Source: Reyranella sp. CPCC 100927 (GTDB taxonomy: Bacteria; Pseudomonadota; Alphaproteobacteria; Reyranellales; Reyranellaceae). Taken from it: DNA of 64,000 nt. Position 1 is the first letter of the stretch; each line of letters starts with the position of its first letter. The notes under the pieces were generated by a model, which made no database searches, was not told the DNA's origin, and saw nothing but the letters and a program-made list of their open reading frames with translations. This document shows positions 20,230 through 29,032 of this stretch, one piece after another. The stretch spans positions 434,001 to 498,000 of the forward strand of contig NZ_VOHA01000003.1 in the NCBI RefSeq assembly GCF_007859315.1. The letters run 5' to 3'. The position numbers and the translations under genes were made by a program.

Positions 20230-21267
20230 ATGCGCGTAGGCGCGGTCCTGGTTTCGATCCTCAAGGCGCCGCTGTGGGTCGCCGCGGTGCCCACCGGGGC
20301 GAAATCGTTTGTCGGCAACCCGGTGATCGGCAGCGCCCGGCTCAACCGCTGGGGCCTGCATGTGAGCCGCATCCGCGTGGCAGCCGTCCTGGCCGGCTGG
20401 CGCCGGCGCTGGCTGGGACGCCATGTGCCGGCCGATCAGCAGGCGGCGTTCGCGCGCGACGGCTTTGTCGTGCTGCCCGATTTCCTGCCGGCGGCGGATT
20501 TCGCACGCCTGCGCGCCGAAACGCTGGATACGCCCTGGGATGCCCACGAAATGCGCCAGGGCAGCACCGTGACCCGGCGCATCCTGCTGGACAGCGGCCC
20601 CTTGCGCCGCGACAAGCCGGTGCTGGCGGGCTTACTGCGCAGCAGGAAGGTGCTGTCGCTGCTGCGCTACATCGCTTCGCGCGGCGGGGAGCCGGCGTTT
20701 TCCATCCAGTGCATCATCGCCAACGCCCACGGCAGCGCCGACGATCCGCAATGCGTGGTGCATGCCGACACGTTCCATTCGACGGCCAAGGCGTGGTTTT
20801 TCCTGCATGACGTGGGGCCCGAGGAAGGGCCGTTCCTCTATGTGCCGGGATCTCATGCCCTGACGCCGCAACGGCTGGCCTGGGAGCGCGAGCAGAGCCT
20901 GTCGGCGCGCACCCACCCGTCGCGCGATCATGCCGAGGGTTCTTTCCGGATCTCGGCCGAGGACCGGCAGCGGCTGGGCCTGCCGGCGCCGAAATCGATC
21001 GCCGTGCGTGCCAACACGCTGATCGTGGCCGACACCTTCGGCTTCCACGGCCGCACGCCGAGCCCGACGCCGACGCGCCGCATCGAGATCTATGGCTCCC
21101 TGCGCCGCAACCCGTTCGCGCCGTGGACGGGGCTGGATCCGCTGTCGCTGCCGGGCATCAAGAGCCGGCTAGGCTCGGCGCTGGTGGTGCTGGACAAGCT
21201 GGGTATCGCCCGCATGCCGTGGCGGTCGGTCGGCCGCATCCGGCTCGACGCGCCGCCGCAAATTTAG
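20230..21267 (+). CDS. Phytanoyl-CoA dioxygenase (PhyH) family protein, copy 1
   Basis: 345-residue Fe(II)/2-oxoglutarate-dependent oxygenase-type protein. It has the metal-binding H178-x-D180 (VVHADTFHS), the distal H273 (TFGFHGRTPSP) and a downstream arginine (RRIEIYGSLRR) able to hold 2-oxoglutarate. The PhyH-typical start QQAAFARDGFVVLPDFL begins near residue 70, after a ~60-residue basic/hydrophobic extension. It lies between the P450 and a GT4 glycosyltransferase. A second PhyH-like gene lies at 54.3 kb in the same locus, but the two differ in sequence outside the motifs. It probably hydroxylates a small molecule or glycan component; substrate unknown. Confidence 0.87.
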   Translation: MRVGAVLVSILKAPLWVAAVPTGAKSFVGNPVIGSARLNRWGLHVSRIRVAAVLAGWRRRWLGRHVPADQQAAFARDGFVVLPDFLPAADFARLRAETLDTPWDAHEMRQGSTVTRRILLDSGPLRRDKPVLAGLLRSRKVLSLLRYIASRGGEPAFSIQCIIANAHGSADDPQCVVHADTFHSTAKAWFFLHDVGPEEGPFLYVPGSHALTPQRLAWEREQSLSARTHPSRDHAEGSFRISAEDRQRLGLPAPKSIAVRANTLIVADTFGFHGRTPSPTPTRRIEIYGSLRRNPFAPWTGLDPLSLPGIKSRLGSALVVLDKLGIARMPWRSVGRIRLDAPPQI

Positions 21268-21319
21268 CCCTTGGCCCTTGCCGTGTGCTAGAGCGGCCAC
21301 AGGGTCGCCAGGGAGCAGT

Positions 21320-22651
21320 GTGGGCGTGGTACGGCTGGTCGATATCTCGCGCTTGATCGAAAACATGCATCTGCGCACGCCGACCGGCATCGATCGGGTC
21401 GAGATGGCCTATGTCCAGCACGTGCTGGCGCGGGCCGCCGGCGAGCGCGAGGCGGTGCGCTTTGTCGTCACGTGGCCGCATCTGACCGGCACCCTGGACG
21501 AGGCTTATGTGCGGCCGCTGATCGAGGCCATGGCCGCGCGCTGGTCGACCGACGGCCGCGATCTGCGTGGCGATGCCGCGTTCGCGGCCCTGCGCGACGT
21601 GTTGGGCCAGCCCCTGACGCTCGACGGCCACCGCCAGGCCCAGCGCATCGGAGGCCCTGACGACAAGGCGGACGCCGCGCGCCTGCTGCGCACGGCCGAG
21701 ATCTGCCTGCGGTCGGCTGCCGGGGGTGGCTGGCTGCGCCGCCGGGCGGCGCCGGGGCAGGGCGCGGCCTGGTACTTTCACACCTCCCAATTCCGCCTTC
21801 ACCGGCCGCAGCGGTTCGCCTGGCTATCGCAGCCGGCGGTCCGCAGCCTGTTCTTTCTTCACGATATTATTCCCATCACGCATGAAGAATACTGCCGGCC
21901 GCGCGAGGCGCCGCGCCACGCACAGCGGGTGGCGACGATGGCGCGCCACGCCGACGTGATCGTGGCCAATTCGGCCTTCACCCGCGCGGCGCTGATGGCG
22001 CACCTGGATGACCTGGACGTTCCGGCGCCGCCTTGCGAGGTGGTGCCCCTGGGCCTAGCCGACATCTTCCTGGCGCCGCCGCCGACTCCGCCGATTGAAG
22101 CCGCGGTGCCGTATTTCGTGGTGATCGGCACCATCGAGCCGCGCAAGAACCTGGCGTTCCTGCTGCAGGCGTGGAACCGCTGGACCGGCGGTGGGCAGAC
22201 CCGCCAGGCGCGGCTGGTGGTCGTGGGCCGGCGCGGCTGGGAGAACGAGAACGTCATCGACCTGCTGGAGCGCAGCCCGGGACTGGCGCCCACGGTGATC
22301 GAGGTGGCCAGCCTCAGCGACGCCGGCATGATCGCCCTGCTGCGGGGCGCCCAGGCGCTGCTGGCGCCGTCGCTGGTCGAGGGCTTCGGCCTGCCCGTGG
22401 CCGAGGCCCTGGCGCTGGGGGTACCCGTGATCGCCTCCGCCATCGACGCCCACCGCGAGGTGGGCGGCGACTTCGCGGCGTACATCAACCCACTGGACGG
22501 GCCGGGTTGGGTGGCCGCGCTGGAGGCCTATGCCCGACCGGATTCGGAGCGTCGCCGGCAGCGGGCAGCCGCGCTGCATCGCTATCGCCCGCTCGCCTGG
22601 AGCGACCACATGGCGCGGGTCGAGGACATCGTTGCGGAAATTGCGGAATAG
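21320..22651 (+). CDS. GT4-family glycosyltransferase, copy 1
   Basis: 443-residue GT-B-fold glycosyltransferase. The C-terminal nucleotide-sugar domain has the GT4 motifs GTIEPRKNLAFLLQAW and LLAPSLVEGFGLPVAEALALG (E-x7-E loop). The N-terminus carries LVDISRL and RTPTGIDRVEMAYV, which recur in a close paralogue at 59.2-60.6 kb. GTG 21320 was chosen because GGGAG lies 5 bases upstream and the paralogue starts its homology at the same place; the longer frame from 21278 reads into the intergenic gap. Donor and acceptor sugars cannot be told. It ends the P450-PhyH-GT4 run at the left edge of the polysaccharide locus. Confidence 0.9.
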   Translation: MGVVRLVDISRLIENMHLRTPTGIDRVEMAYVQHVLARAAGEREAVRFVVTWPHLTGTLDEAYVRPLIEAMAARWSTDGRDLRGDAAFAALRDVLGQPLTLDGHRQAQRIGGPDDKADAARLLRTAEICLRSAAGGGWLRRRAAPGQGAAWYFHTSQFRLHRPQRFAWLSQPAVRSLFFLHDIIPITHEEYCRPREAPRHAQRVATMARHADVIVANSAFTRAALMAHLDDLDVPAPPCEVVPLGLADIFLAPPPTPPIEAAVPYFVVIGTIEPRKNLAFLLQAWNRWTGGGQTRQARLVVVGRRGWENENVIDLLERSPGLAPTVIEVASLSDAGMIALLRGAQALLAPSLVEGFGLPVAEALALGVPVIASAIDAHREVGGDFAAYINPLDGPGWVAALEAYARPDSERRRQRAAALHRYRPLAWSDHMARVEDIVAEIAE

Positions 22652-22708
22652 CGGAAATCGAGATCGATACGTCGAGTCTCGTTCAAAGTACCGTTGCGGA
22701 AATTGCGG
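22630..22708. repeat. 17-base direct repeat spanning the end of GT4 copy 1
   Basis: CGTTGCGGAAATTGCGG occurs exactly at 22630-22646 (inside the last codons of the GT4 gene) and again at 22692-22708, past its stop. Each copy itself contains two TTGCGG units, and a third partial unit (TAGCGGAAA) follows copy 1. It looks like a small duplication at the gene boundary. Confidence 0.6.
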
Positions 22709-22803
22709 GAACTGCGGGCGGACCAAGGCGCAAGAGCACCTCGGTCACCCTTTATATAAAATTCTCTATTTGAGAGCAAGAAGAACGTCGAGCCCCTCGC
22801 GCA

Positions 22804-23970
22804 TCAGTTCCGGATCGTGCTGCGCACAACGGCACCGCTGCTCACGACGCCGGTGACGGTGCCGATCATGGTCAGGATCTTCTGGACCTCGTTCAACGGC
22901 GCCGCAGAGACGTAGAGGATGTCCTTGTTCTGCATAGGGAATTGCCGGGCGTAAAAGTAGGAGCGGGCGTCGCGCATGCTCATCTTGTAGACCACGGGAA
23001 CGACCTGGGTGCCCGGCTGCACCACGCGAGCAGGGTCGATCTGCCGAGCCAACGCCACCGGTTCAAAGCGGAACAGGAAGACGCCGTCCGGGTCGGCCTG
23101 GAGGTCGAGCAGGCCACCGGCCTTGGCAATGGCTTCCTCCATCGATAGCTCGATCTGCTCGAAGGGAATCTGGGCATTGCGCGGGGCGGCGCCGAAGGCC
23201 GTGAAGGTCTGCGGCTGGCGGACCGCGGTGATGACATCGCCGGGCAGCACGAAGATGTTTTCTGACGGGTTGTTCAGAATGGCCTGCATGGGCACGGTGA
23301 CCGTACGGCCACCGCGCAGCAAGGTGATGAACGTTTCGTGCACGGGCGCGCGAATGCCGCCGGCCGAGGAGAGCACGTCGAGCAGCCGGTCGCCGCGGAC
23401 CGTGAGCGGGATGCGGGCGCCTTGGGTGACCTCGCCGGTGACGGTGGCGGTGTTGCTGATGTTGCGCGAAATGGTGACCAGCGCTTGAGGCTCGATGGCC
23501 TTTCCGGTGAGCTGGGCGACGATCTGCTCCTCGATCTGCGGCGGCGTAAGCCCCAGCACGCGCACGCGGCCGGCATAGGGGACGGTGATGGAGCCGTCCT
23601 GTGCCACCGTCTGGTCAGGGATGTTGACCGAACGCGAGCCGGTGCTGGCGCGGTCCACGATGGGCGAGGAGAAGAGGCCGCCGGCGGCGGCTTCCCAGAT
23701 GGTGACGGCAATACCGTCGCCGACGCCGACGCGCTGCAGGGGGGCCGGGCGACCATCGCCGAAGCGGCCGCGGAAGCTGTCGCCGCGGCGCTGTTGCACC
23801 AGCTGGGCGATGCGTTCATCGACGTCGACGATCAGGAAGCGGGACAGCTCGTCGCGTGAGACCTGCGAGACGACATCGGATGCCAGGGGACCTTGGGTCG
23901 GCAGGGTGCCGCAGGCCGCCAGGCTGAGAGAAAGGCCGGCCGCGGCCAGAACCGTCGCTACGCGCTGCAT
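22804..23970 (-). CDS. Wza-like polysaccharide export lipoprotein
   Basis: 388-residue outer-membrane polysaccharide-export protein. A lipoprotein signal (LAAAGLSLSLAAC, lipidated C20) is followed by a Poly_export domain (GVGDGIAVTIWEAA to GSITVPYAGRVRVLGLTPPQIEE) and two SLBB-like beta-grasp segments (VTGEVTQGARIPLTV; the later TFTAFGAAPRNAQIPF). It would form the periplasm-to-surface channel, partnering with the KpsE-like and KpsM/KpsT proteins. The frame runs upstream to 24087, but the signal peptide fixes ATG 23970. It stands alone on the minus strand, divergent from rfbC, with 209 bases between them; a TTGACA at 24103-24108 is the only promoter-like hexamer I see there. Confidence 0.93.
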   Translation of the reverse strand: MQRVATVLAAAGLSLSLAACGTLPTQGPLASDVVSQVSRDELSRFLIVDVDERIAQLVQQRRGDSFRGRFGDGRPAPLQRVGVGDGIAVTIWEAAAGGLFSSPIVDRASTGSRSVNIPDQTVAQDGSITVPYAGRVRVLGLTPPQIEEQIVAQLTGKAIEPQALVTISRNISNTATVTGEVTQGARIPLTVRGDRLLDVLSSAGGIRAPVHETFITLLRGGRTVTVPMQAILNNPSENIFVLPGDVITAVRQPQTFTAFGAAPRNAQIPFEQIELSMEEAIAKAGGLLDLQADPDGVFLFRFEPVALARQIDPARVVQPGTQVVPVVYKMSMRDARSYFYARQFPMQNKDILYVSAAPLNEVQKILTMIGTVTGVVSSGAVVRSTIRN

Positions 23971-24179
23971 CTTGAACTCGTTTTTGTTCCCCAAGGGCGG
24001 CGCAATGTACTGAGGCGACAGGGGGATTGACAAGGAAGGGGGCTGCACCGCCGGCAGTAAAAAGCTGGGACAAATCCTCAGGGGCATGCGGTCGGTCGCC
24101 TCTTGACACTGACGGGGCCGGGTGGTGCATCTCTCGCTGCGTCGAGCGCCGAGGGCAGTATGGCAAGAGGCATTGATCC

Positions 24180-24779
24180 ATGAATTTTGCAGTAGAGCGA
24201 CTGAAAATCGAAGATCTTCTGCTGATCCGCACGAAGCGCTTCGAGGATCCGCGCGGTTACTTCATGGAGACATGGTCGCAGGACGCTTTCGAGCAGCTGG
24301 GTATCAAGGCGACCTTCGTGCAGGATAACCAGTCGCTCTCGGCAAAGCCGGGCACCGTGCGCGGGCTCCATTTCCAGACGCCGCCTTATGCTCAAGCCAA
24401 GCTCGTCAGGGTGTTGCAGGGATCAATATTCGACGTGGCGGTGGATGTGCGGCTGGGCTCACCGACGTTCGGCGAGTGGTGCGGCCTGACACTGACGGCC
24501 GACAGGCCGGAGCAGTTCTATATCCCGGCAGGGTTCGCGCACGGCTTTGTCACCCTGGCGCCAGATACAATCGTGTCCTACCGGGTGGATGCGCCTTATG
24601 CGCCCGCATGCGATGGCGGCATCCAGTGGAACGATCCGGCGCTCAAGATCGAATGGCCATTCAACGTGGCGGACGCGGTGTTGTCGGCCAAAGACGCCGC
24701 CCTGCCGCGACTGGCCATATTTAAGAGCCCATTTCGGTGGCAGAAGGTCGCTGACGCGAAGGCAGCGGCACTGGCCTGA
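24180..24779 (+). CDS. rfbC: dTDP-4-dehydrorhamnose 3,5-epimerase
   Basis: 199-residue RmlC-type cupin that epimerises dTDP-4-keto-6-deoxyglucose at C3 and C5. It has the catalytic histidine H64 (VRGLHFQTPP), the family start DPRGYFMETW, QDNQSLS, IPAGFAHGF and Y134/Y140 in VSYRVDAPYAP, followed by GGIQWNDPAL. Full family length. It begins the plus-strand run rfbC-rfbD-rfbA; rfbD follows after 23 bases. A second RmlC-like gene lies at 39.65 kb, but this copy keeps the canonical active-site wording and sits with the other rhamnose genes. Confidence 0.95.
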   Translation: MNFAVERLKIEDLLLIRTKRFEDPRGYFMETWSQDAFEQLGIKATFVQDNQSLSAKPGTVRGLHFQTPPYAQAKLVRVLQGSIFDVAVDVRLGSPTFGEWCGLTLTADRPEQFYIPAGFAHGFVTLAPDTIVSYRVDAPYAPACDGGIQWNDPALKIEWPFNVADAVLSAKDAALPRLAIFKSPFRWQKVADAKAAALA

Positions 24780-24802
24780 CGGCCGGTAGGGGTTCGGGAG
24801 CA

Positions 24803-25690
24803 ATGACTCTTCTAGTGTTTGGCGCCAGCGGCCAGCTAGGCCATGAAATCGGTGGCGCTGTCGCCAGCCGCAATCTGGCGGCCGTGCTGTTGTCCCGGGC
24901 GGATGCCGACATTGCCGATCGGGCGGCCGTCGTGTCGGCTGTGGAAGAGGCTCGGCCCAGCGTGGTGATCAACGCGGCGGCGTACACCAAGGTCGACAAG
25001 GCGGAGGATGAGTCCGAGCAGGCTTACCGGGAGAACCGCGACGGGCCAGCGTTGCTGGCCGAGGTCTGCGCCACCCGTGGCTTGCCGTTGATTCATGTCT
25101 CGACCGACTACGTCTTCGACGGCAGCAAGCCGACGCCTTACATCGAGACGGACCCCGTCGCGCCGCTGGGCGTTTACGGGACGTCGAAAGAAGCGGGCGA
25201 GCGCGCGATCCGGGAGCGGCTGGAGCGCCATGTCATCCTGCGCACAGCCTGGGTCTACGGCGTTCACGGCAACAATTTCCTGAAGACCATGCTCAATCTG
25301 GCGCGCACCAAGGAGAGCTGGGGCGTGGTGGCAGACCAGCGCGGCAACCCGACCGCGACCGCGGATCTGGCTGACGCGATCCTGATAGCGGCGGTGCGCG
25401 CTGATGGGCGATCCAACGGTGTTTGGGGTACGTACCATTTCGCCGGCTCGGGTGCTGCGACGTGGCATGATTTCGCCAGCGAGATCGTATCCGCCCAGGC
25501 GGCCGTCACAGGCCGGCAGCCAGAGGTGCGTGCGATCACCACGGCCGACTATCCGACCAGGGCACGGCGGCCGGCGAATTCTTGTCTCGACAGCACGCGC
25601 TTCGAGACGGTTTTTGGTATGAAAGCCAGGCCATGGGCCGAGCGAACCCGCGAGGTGGTGGCGGCGCTGTTGTCGACATCGACCAGGTGA
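24803..25690 (+). CDS. rfbD: dTDP-4-dehydrorhamnose reductase
   Basis: 295-residue SDR-type reductase making dTDP-L-rhamnose. It has the Rossmann motif ([11 protein letters not shown]), [14 protein letters not shown], and the catalytic tyrosine-lysine in [10 protein letters not shown]. The RmlD-specific segments [12 protein letters not shown] and [19 protein letters not shown] are also present. The stop is followed 25 bases later by the rfbA start, confirming an operon. The enzyme is cytosolic and supplies donor for the rhamnosyl-type transferases of the locus. A second, divergent RmlD-like protein is encoded at 41.2-42.1 kb. Confidence 0.95.
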   Translation: MTLLVFGASGQLGHEIGGAVASRNLAAVLLSRADADIADRAAVVSAVEEARPSVVINAAAYTKVDKAEDESEQAYRENRDGPALLAEVCATRGLPLIHVSTDYVFDGSKPTPYIETDPVAPLGVYGTSKEAGERAIRERLERHVILRTAWVYGVHGNNFLKTMLNLARTKESWGVVADQRGNPTATADLADAILIAAVRADGRSNGVWGTYHFAGSGAATWHDFASEIVSAQAAVTGRQPEVRAITTADYPTRARRPANSCLDSTRFETVFGMKARPWAERTREVVAALLSTSTR

Positions 25691-25715
25691 GATGGGGCGG
25701 CGAAGGACACACTGT

Positions 25716-26588
25716 ATGAAAGGCATCATTCTGGCCGGCGGTTCGGGAACAAGATTGGCCCCGATCACGACGGTGCTCTCCAAGCAGCTGTTGCCCGTCT
25801 ATGACAAGCCGATGATCTACTATCCGCTGTCGACCTTGATGCTGGCAGGGATCACGGAGATCCTGATCATTACTACGCCACGCGATCAGGCGCTGTTCCG
25901 GGAGTTGCTGGGGGACGGCTCCCGGATTGGGCTGTCGCTCTCTTACGCGGTGCAGGCCGAACCACGGGGATTGGCGGACGCCTTTATTGTTGGGCGCACG
26001 TTCGTCGGCAACGAAAGCGTCGCGCTGATTCTCGGTGACAACCTCTTCTACGGTGAAGGTCTGACCGACCTGATGCGAGGAGCCGCAATCAGACCCGCGG
26101 GCGCGACGGTGTTCGCCTATCGGGTAGCCGACCCCGAGCGCTATGGCGTGGTCGAACTGGGCCAGGACGGGCGCGCGCTTTCCATCGAGGAGAAGCCGAC
26201 GCGGCCGAAGTCGAACTATGCCGTGACGGGTCTGTATTTCTATGACAACCGCGTGCTCGAGATCGCAGCGTCGCTGAAACCCTCGCCACGCGGCGAGATC
26301 GAAATCACCGATGTGAATCGGGCGTACATCGAGGCAGGGGCTCTCTACGTTGAGATGATGGGCCGCGGCTTCGCCTGGCTGGACACCGGGACTTGTGATT
26401 CGTTGCTCGATGCAGCGCAATTCGTGCAACTGTTCGAGCGCCGACAAGGCATGCGTATCGGCTGCATCGAGGAGGTGGCGTTCCGATGTGGGCTGATCGG
26501 CGCTGAGCAGCTGCGCGTGCTGGCGCACGGTTGCGGGAAGTCCGGCTATGGACAGTATCTCCTCGGCGTTGCCGACGGCATGGCGTGA
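25716..26588 (+). CDS. rfbA: Glucose-1-phosphate thymidylyltransferase
   Basis: 290-residue nucleotidyltransferase that makes dTDP-glucose from dTTP and glucose-1-phosphate. It has the signature start [18 protein letters not shown], the substrate-binding [31 protein letters not shown] and [17 protein letters not shown] 25716 is preceded by GAAGGA; the frame upstream to 25692 lacks support. It completes three of the four rhamnose genes; the dTDP-glucose 4,6-dehydratase (rfbB) is not in this window and must be supplied from elsewhere. Confidence 0.95.
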   Translation: MKGIILAGGSGTRLAPITTVLSKQLLPVYDKPMIYYPLSTLMLAGITEILIITTPRDQALFRELLGDGSRIGLSLSYAVQAEPRGLADAFIVGRTFVGNESVALILGDNLFYGEGLTDLMRGAAIRPAGATVFAYRVADPERYGVVELGQDGRALSIEEKPTRPKSNYAVTGLYFYDNRVLEIAASLKPSPRGEIEITDVNRAYIEAGALYVEMMGRGFAWLDTGTCDSLLDAAQFVQLFERRQGMRIGCIEEVAFRCGLIGAEQLRVLAHGCGKSGYGQYLLGVADGMA

Positions 26589-26606
26589 GCGCGGCGGGCA
26601 ACGACG

Positions 26607-27647
26607 ATGTTGTTCAACATGGAGGCGGATCACGGGCATGTGGTGACGGGCTATTTTGTCTCGGACAGGTTCACCGGCACGTCCGTGATCAGGATCGTGG
26701 GCAGCGGCATCGAACCGATTACGTTCGAATGTAATGAAACGCGGCCCCAGTTGGTCACTGCCGGTCGCCACGAGACCGGTTGGTGCGGATTCAGCTTCGA
26801 CCAGAACCTGATCCCGGGCCTGGCCGACATGCAGGACCTTGAGCTCCACGACCCCGAGACCGGGCTCGTTCTTTACCGCCGGCGGCCGGCCGAATCTGTC
26901 ATCAAGCAGAAGCTTCTTCGGCTGGAGACACACCTCGTACCGCTATCGCAGCTGGACGATGCGCTCGATGGTTCCTTCAGGTTCTTCTACAAGGGGATGG
27001 AGCAGTTCGGCCGCGAGACGACGGCCCAGATCATTCTGTTGGACTACGCCGACTCGATCTACGCCAGTGGACGGATACTCTACAAGCAGTACGAGTATTT
27101 CCTCGAAGATCGTGGATTCCGCGCCATCTGCCTGCTGCACGACCCGTATGACGAACTCGCAGAGCGCCTTCTCATGTTGACTGACGCTGCGCACGGCGAC
27201 ATGGGGGCGCTCGATGAGCGGGACAGCATGTCTTTCGAGGCAGCGATCGAGTTCGCTGCCTCGCTTGATCTTTCCGACGAAAGACAGCTGCGACGCGCTT
27301 TCCGCAACATATCCGCCGAGGACGCCTTCACCTTCGCCGACCCTGCCGTGCGCAGCCTGGGTGCGCGCACGCCCGACGAAACGCCGCAGGATTCGACCAT
27401 GGCCGCGGCGCTGGAGGTGCTGTCCAACTGCGCCGTGGTCGGTCTGCGCGAGTACCCTGACTTGTTCCTGGAGGGATTGGGCGCGCAGCTCGGCATCGAT
27501 CCGGCGGCTCTACCGCCCATTCCCCGGTCGAGCGCCGTGACTGCTTTGGGGCGGGTTCTCCGCGAGATCAAGGCCGTCAAGAATCTGATCGAGCGCGACC
27601 TGGAATTGTATGGTCACGTCAAAGCTGCAGTGGAAAAAACGTTGTGA
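26607..27647 (+). CDS. Uncharacterised protein of polysaccharide loci
   Basis: I do not recognise a named family. The 346-residue protein has an N-terminal ~90-residue beta-rich part (VTGYFVSDRFTGTSVIRIV; MQDLELHDPETGLVLYRRRP). An alpha/beta part follows (RETTAQIILLDYADSIYASG; GFRAICLLHDPYDELAERLL), then a helical C-terminus ending KNLIERDLELYGHVKAAVEKTL. It has no signal peptide and no membrane helix, so it is probably cytosolic. The DPYDELAERLL stretch and the middle domain are loosely reminiscent of sulfotransferase-like proteins of capsule clusters, but no phosphosulfate-binding motif is evident. It lies 18 bases after rfbA and 49 bases before the KpsE-like gene, so it is part of this operon. 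Confidence 0.72.
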   Translation: MLFNMEADHGHVVTGYFVSDRFTGTSVIRIVGSGIEPITFECNETRPQLVTAGRHETGWCGFSFDQNLIPGLADMQDLELHDPETGLVLYRRRPAESVIKQKLLRLETHLVPLSQLDDALDGSFRFFYKGMEQFGRETTAQIILLDYADSIYASGRILYKQYEYFLEDRGFRAICLLHDPYDELAERLLMLTDAAHGDMGALDERDSMSFEAAIEFAASLDLSDERQLRRAFRNISAEDAFTFADPAVRSLGARTPDETPQDSTMAAALEVLSNCAVVGLREYPDLFLEGLGAQLGIDPAALPPIPRSSAVTALGRVLREIKAVKNLIERDLELYGHVKAAVEKTL

Positions 27648-27696
27648 TTCCAATAGGTTTCACGCTAGTTAGCTGGAAGCGGTAACCCGGGAACGG

Positions 27697-29016
27697 ATGG
27701 CGATGGACGGTGACATCGGACAACAGCCGCGCGCCCGGCGACGGCAGGAGCGCCTCGTCACCGACGTGACTCCGGCGTCGGGAATCGTGGCGCGAGCCTA
27801 CCGGAGCATGCGCAGCCTGATGCCGCTGCGCCAGCGTCAGCTCGAGATCGACGCGGAATCGGGCCTGGCGCCGTTTCCCACGACACGGGGGCGTTTTCCG
27901 CTGGTGCTGGTCAGCTTCATCGCCTGCGTTGTCCTGCCGGCCTTGGCCGCTCAGATCTATTTCATCTTCATCGCGTCGGATCAGTACGTCGCCGAGGCGC
28001 ACGCCGTGGTGCGGTCGGCCGAGCAGGAATCGGCCGTCCAATCCGCCATGGCAAAGTCGGGATCGTCGGGAGCAGGGGCCAATTCCACGTCGGCGCTCTC
28101 GATGTCGACGCTCGGTCCCAACGCCTATGTCGTCACCAACTACATTCGCAGTCGCGCCGTAGTGGACGATCTTGCCAAGACGATGGATCTCCGCGCGATC
28201 TTCCGACGGCCGGAGGCCGATTTCTGGGCGCGATTGAAGAGCGACGCCAAGGTCGAGGATCTGGTCGATTATTGGAAGGACATGGTCACGACATATGTCG
28301 ATGGTCCCTCCGGCATCGTCACGGTGAAGATCCGCGCCTTTCGGCCTGATGATGCGCTGGCGCTGACGCGGGCCGTCCTCCAACTCAGCGAGCAGCTCGT
28401 CAACGAAATGTCGGATCGGGCGCGGCAAGACGCCATGCGCTTTGCCGAGCGCGAGGTGGAACGTGCGGATGGCCGGGTTCGTACGGCGCTGACGGACCTG
28501 CGCCGCTATCGGGATGACGAAGGCCTGATTGACCCGATCAAGACCGCCGATGAGACCGGGAAGCTGTTGTTGCAGCTTCTGGCGGAAAAGATACGGCTGG
28601 AAAGCGATCTCTTCGTCGCCTCACGATCATTGACCAGGAACGCTCCGTCGATCCAGAACATGACAGCTCGCCTCGAGATCACCGACGTGCAGATCGCGCA
28701 GCTGAAAGAGAAGATGACGGGGCAGAGCTCCGAGATCCGAAACATCGCGGCCAAACTGTCGAAGTTCGAGGAACTCGAGGTCCAGCGGCAGTTCTCGGAG
28801 CGGCTGTTCACCATGGCGCAGGATGGACTCGAACGGGCGCGCATGTCAGCCGAGCGACAAGCCGTCTATCTCACCGTTTTCGTGCCACCGTCACTGCCGG
28901 AAGATTCGCTCTATCCCCGCCGTGTCGCTTTCTCGATCCTGGCGCCGCTGGCGCTATTCGTTGTGTGGAGCATCGTCGCGCTGATCTGGGCCTCGGTGGA
29001 GGATCATCGGGTGTGA
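27697..29016 (+). CDS. KpsE-like capsule polysaccharide export inner-membrane protein, copy 1
   Basis: 439-residue polysaccharide co-polymerase of the KpsE/BexC type. It has a cytoplasmic basic N-terminus, a first membrane helix around residues 68-92 (LVLVSFIACVVLPALAAQIYF) and a large periplasmic part with long coiled-coil helices (~240-370). A second helix lies near the C-terminus (FSILAPLALFVVWSIVALIW). The conserved DQYVAEAHAVVR after helix 1 and PSLPEDSLYPRRVAF before helix 2 are family hallmarks. Such proteins bridge the KpsM/KpsT transporter and the outer-membrane exporter. It is separated from kpsM/kpsT by 20 kb; a paralogue lies next to them at 48.1-49.4 kb. Confidence 0.9.
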   Translation: MAMDGDIGQQPRARRRQERLVTDVTPASGIVARAYRSMRSLMPLRQRQLEIDAESGLAPFPTTRGRFPLVLVSFIACVVLPALAAQIYFIFIASDQYVAEAHAVVRSAEQESAVQSAMAKSGSSGAGANSTSALSMSTLGPNAYVVTNYIRSRAVVDDLAKTMDLRAIFRRPEADFWARLKSDAKVEDLVDYWKDMVTTYVDGPSGIVTVKIRAFRPDDALALTRAVLQLSEQLVNEMSDRARQDAMRFAEREVERADGRVRTALTDLRRYRDDEGLIDPIKTADETGKLLLQLLAEKIRLESDLFVASRSLTRNAPSIQNMTARLEITDVQIAQLKEKMTGQSSEIRNIAAKLSKFEELEVQRQFSERLFTMAQDGLERARMSAERQAVYLTVFVPPSLPEDSLYPRRVAFSILAPLALFVVWSIVALIWASVEDHRV

Positions 29017-29032
29017 GAAATTGGCGAGTGGA

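Noticed and set aside
24103-24108. TTGACA as a -35 box for rfbC
   Set aside because: No acceptable -10 hexamer at 16-18 bases; kept only as a remark under the wza entry.
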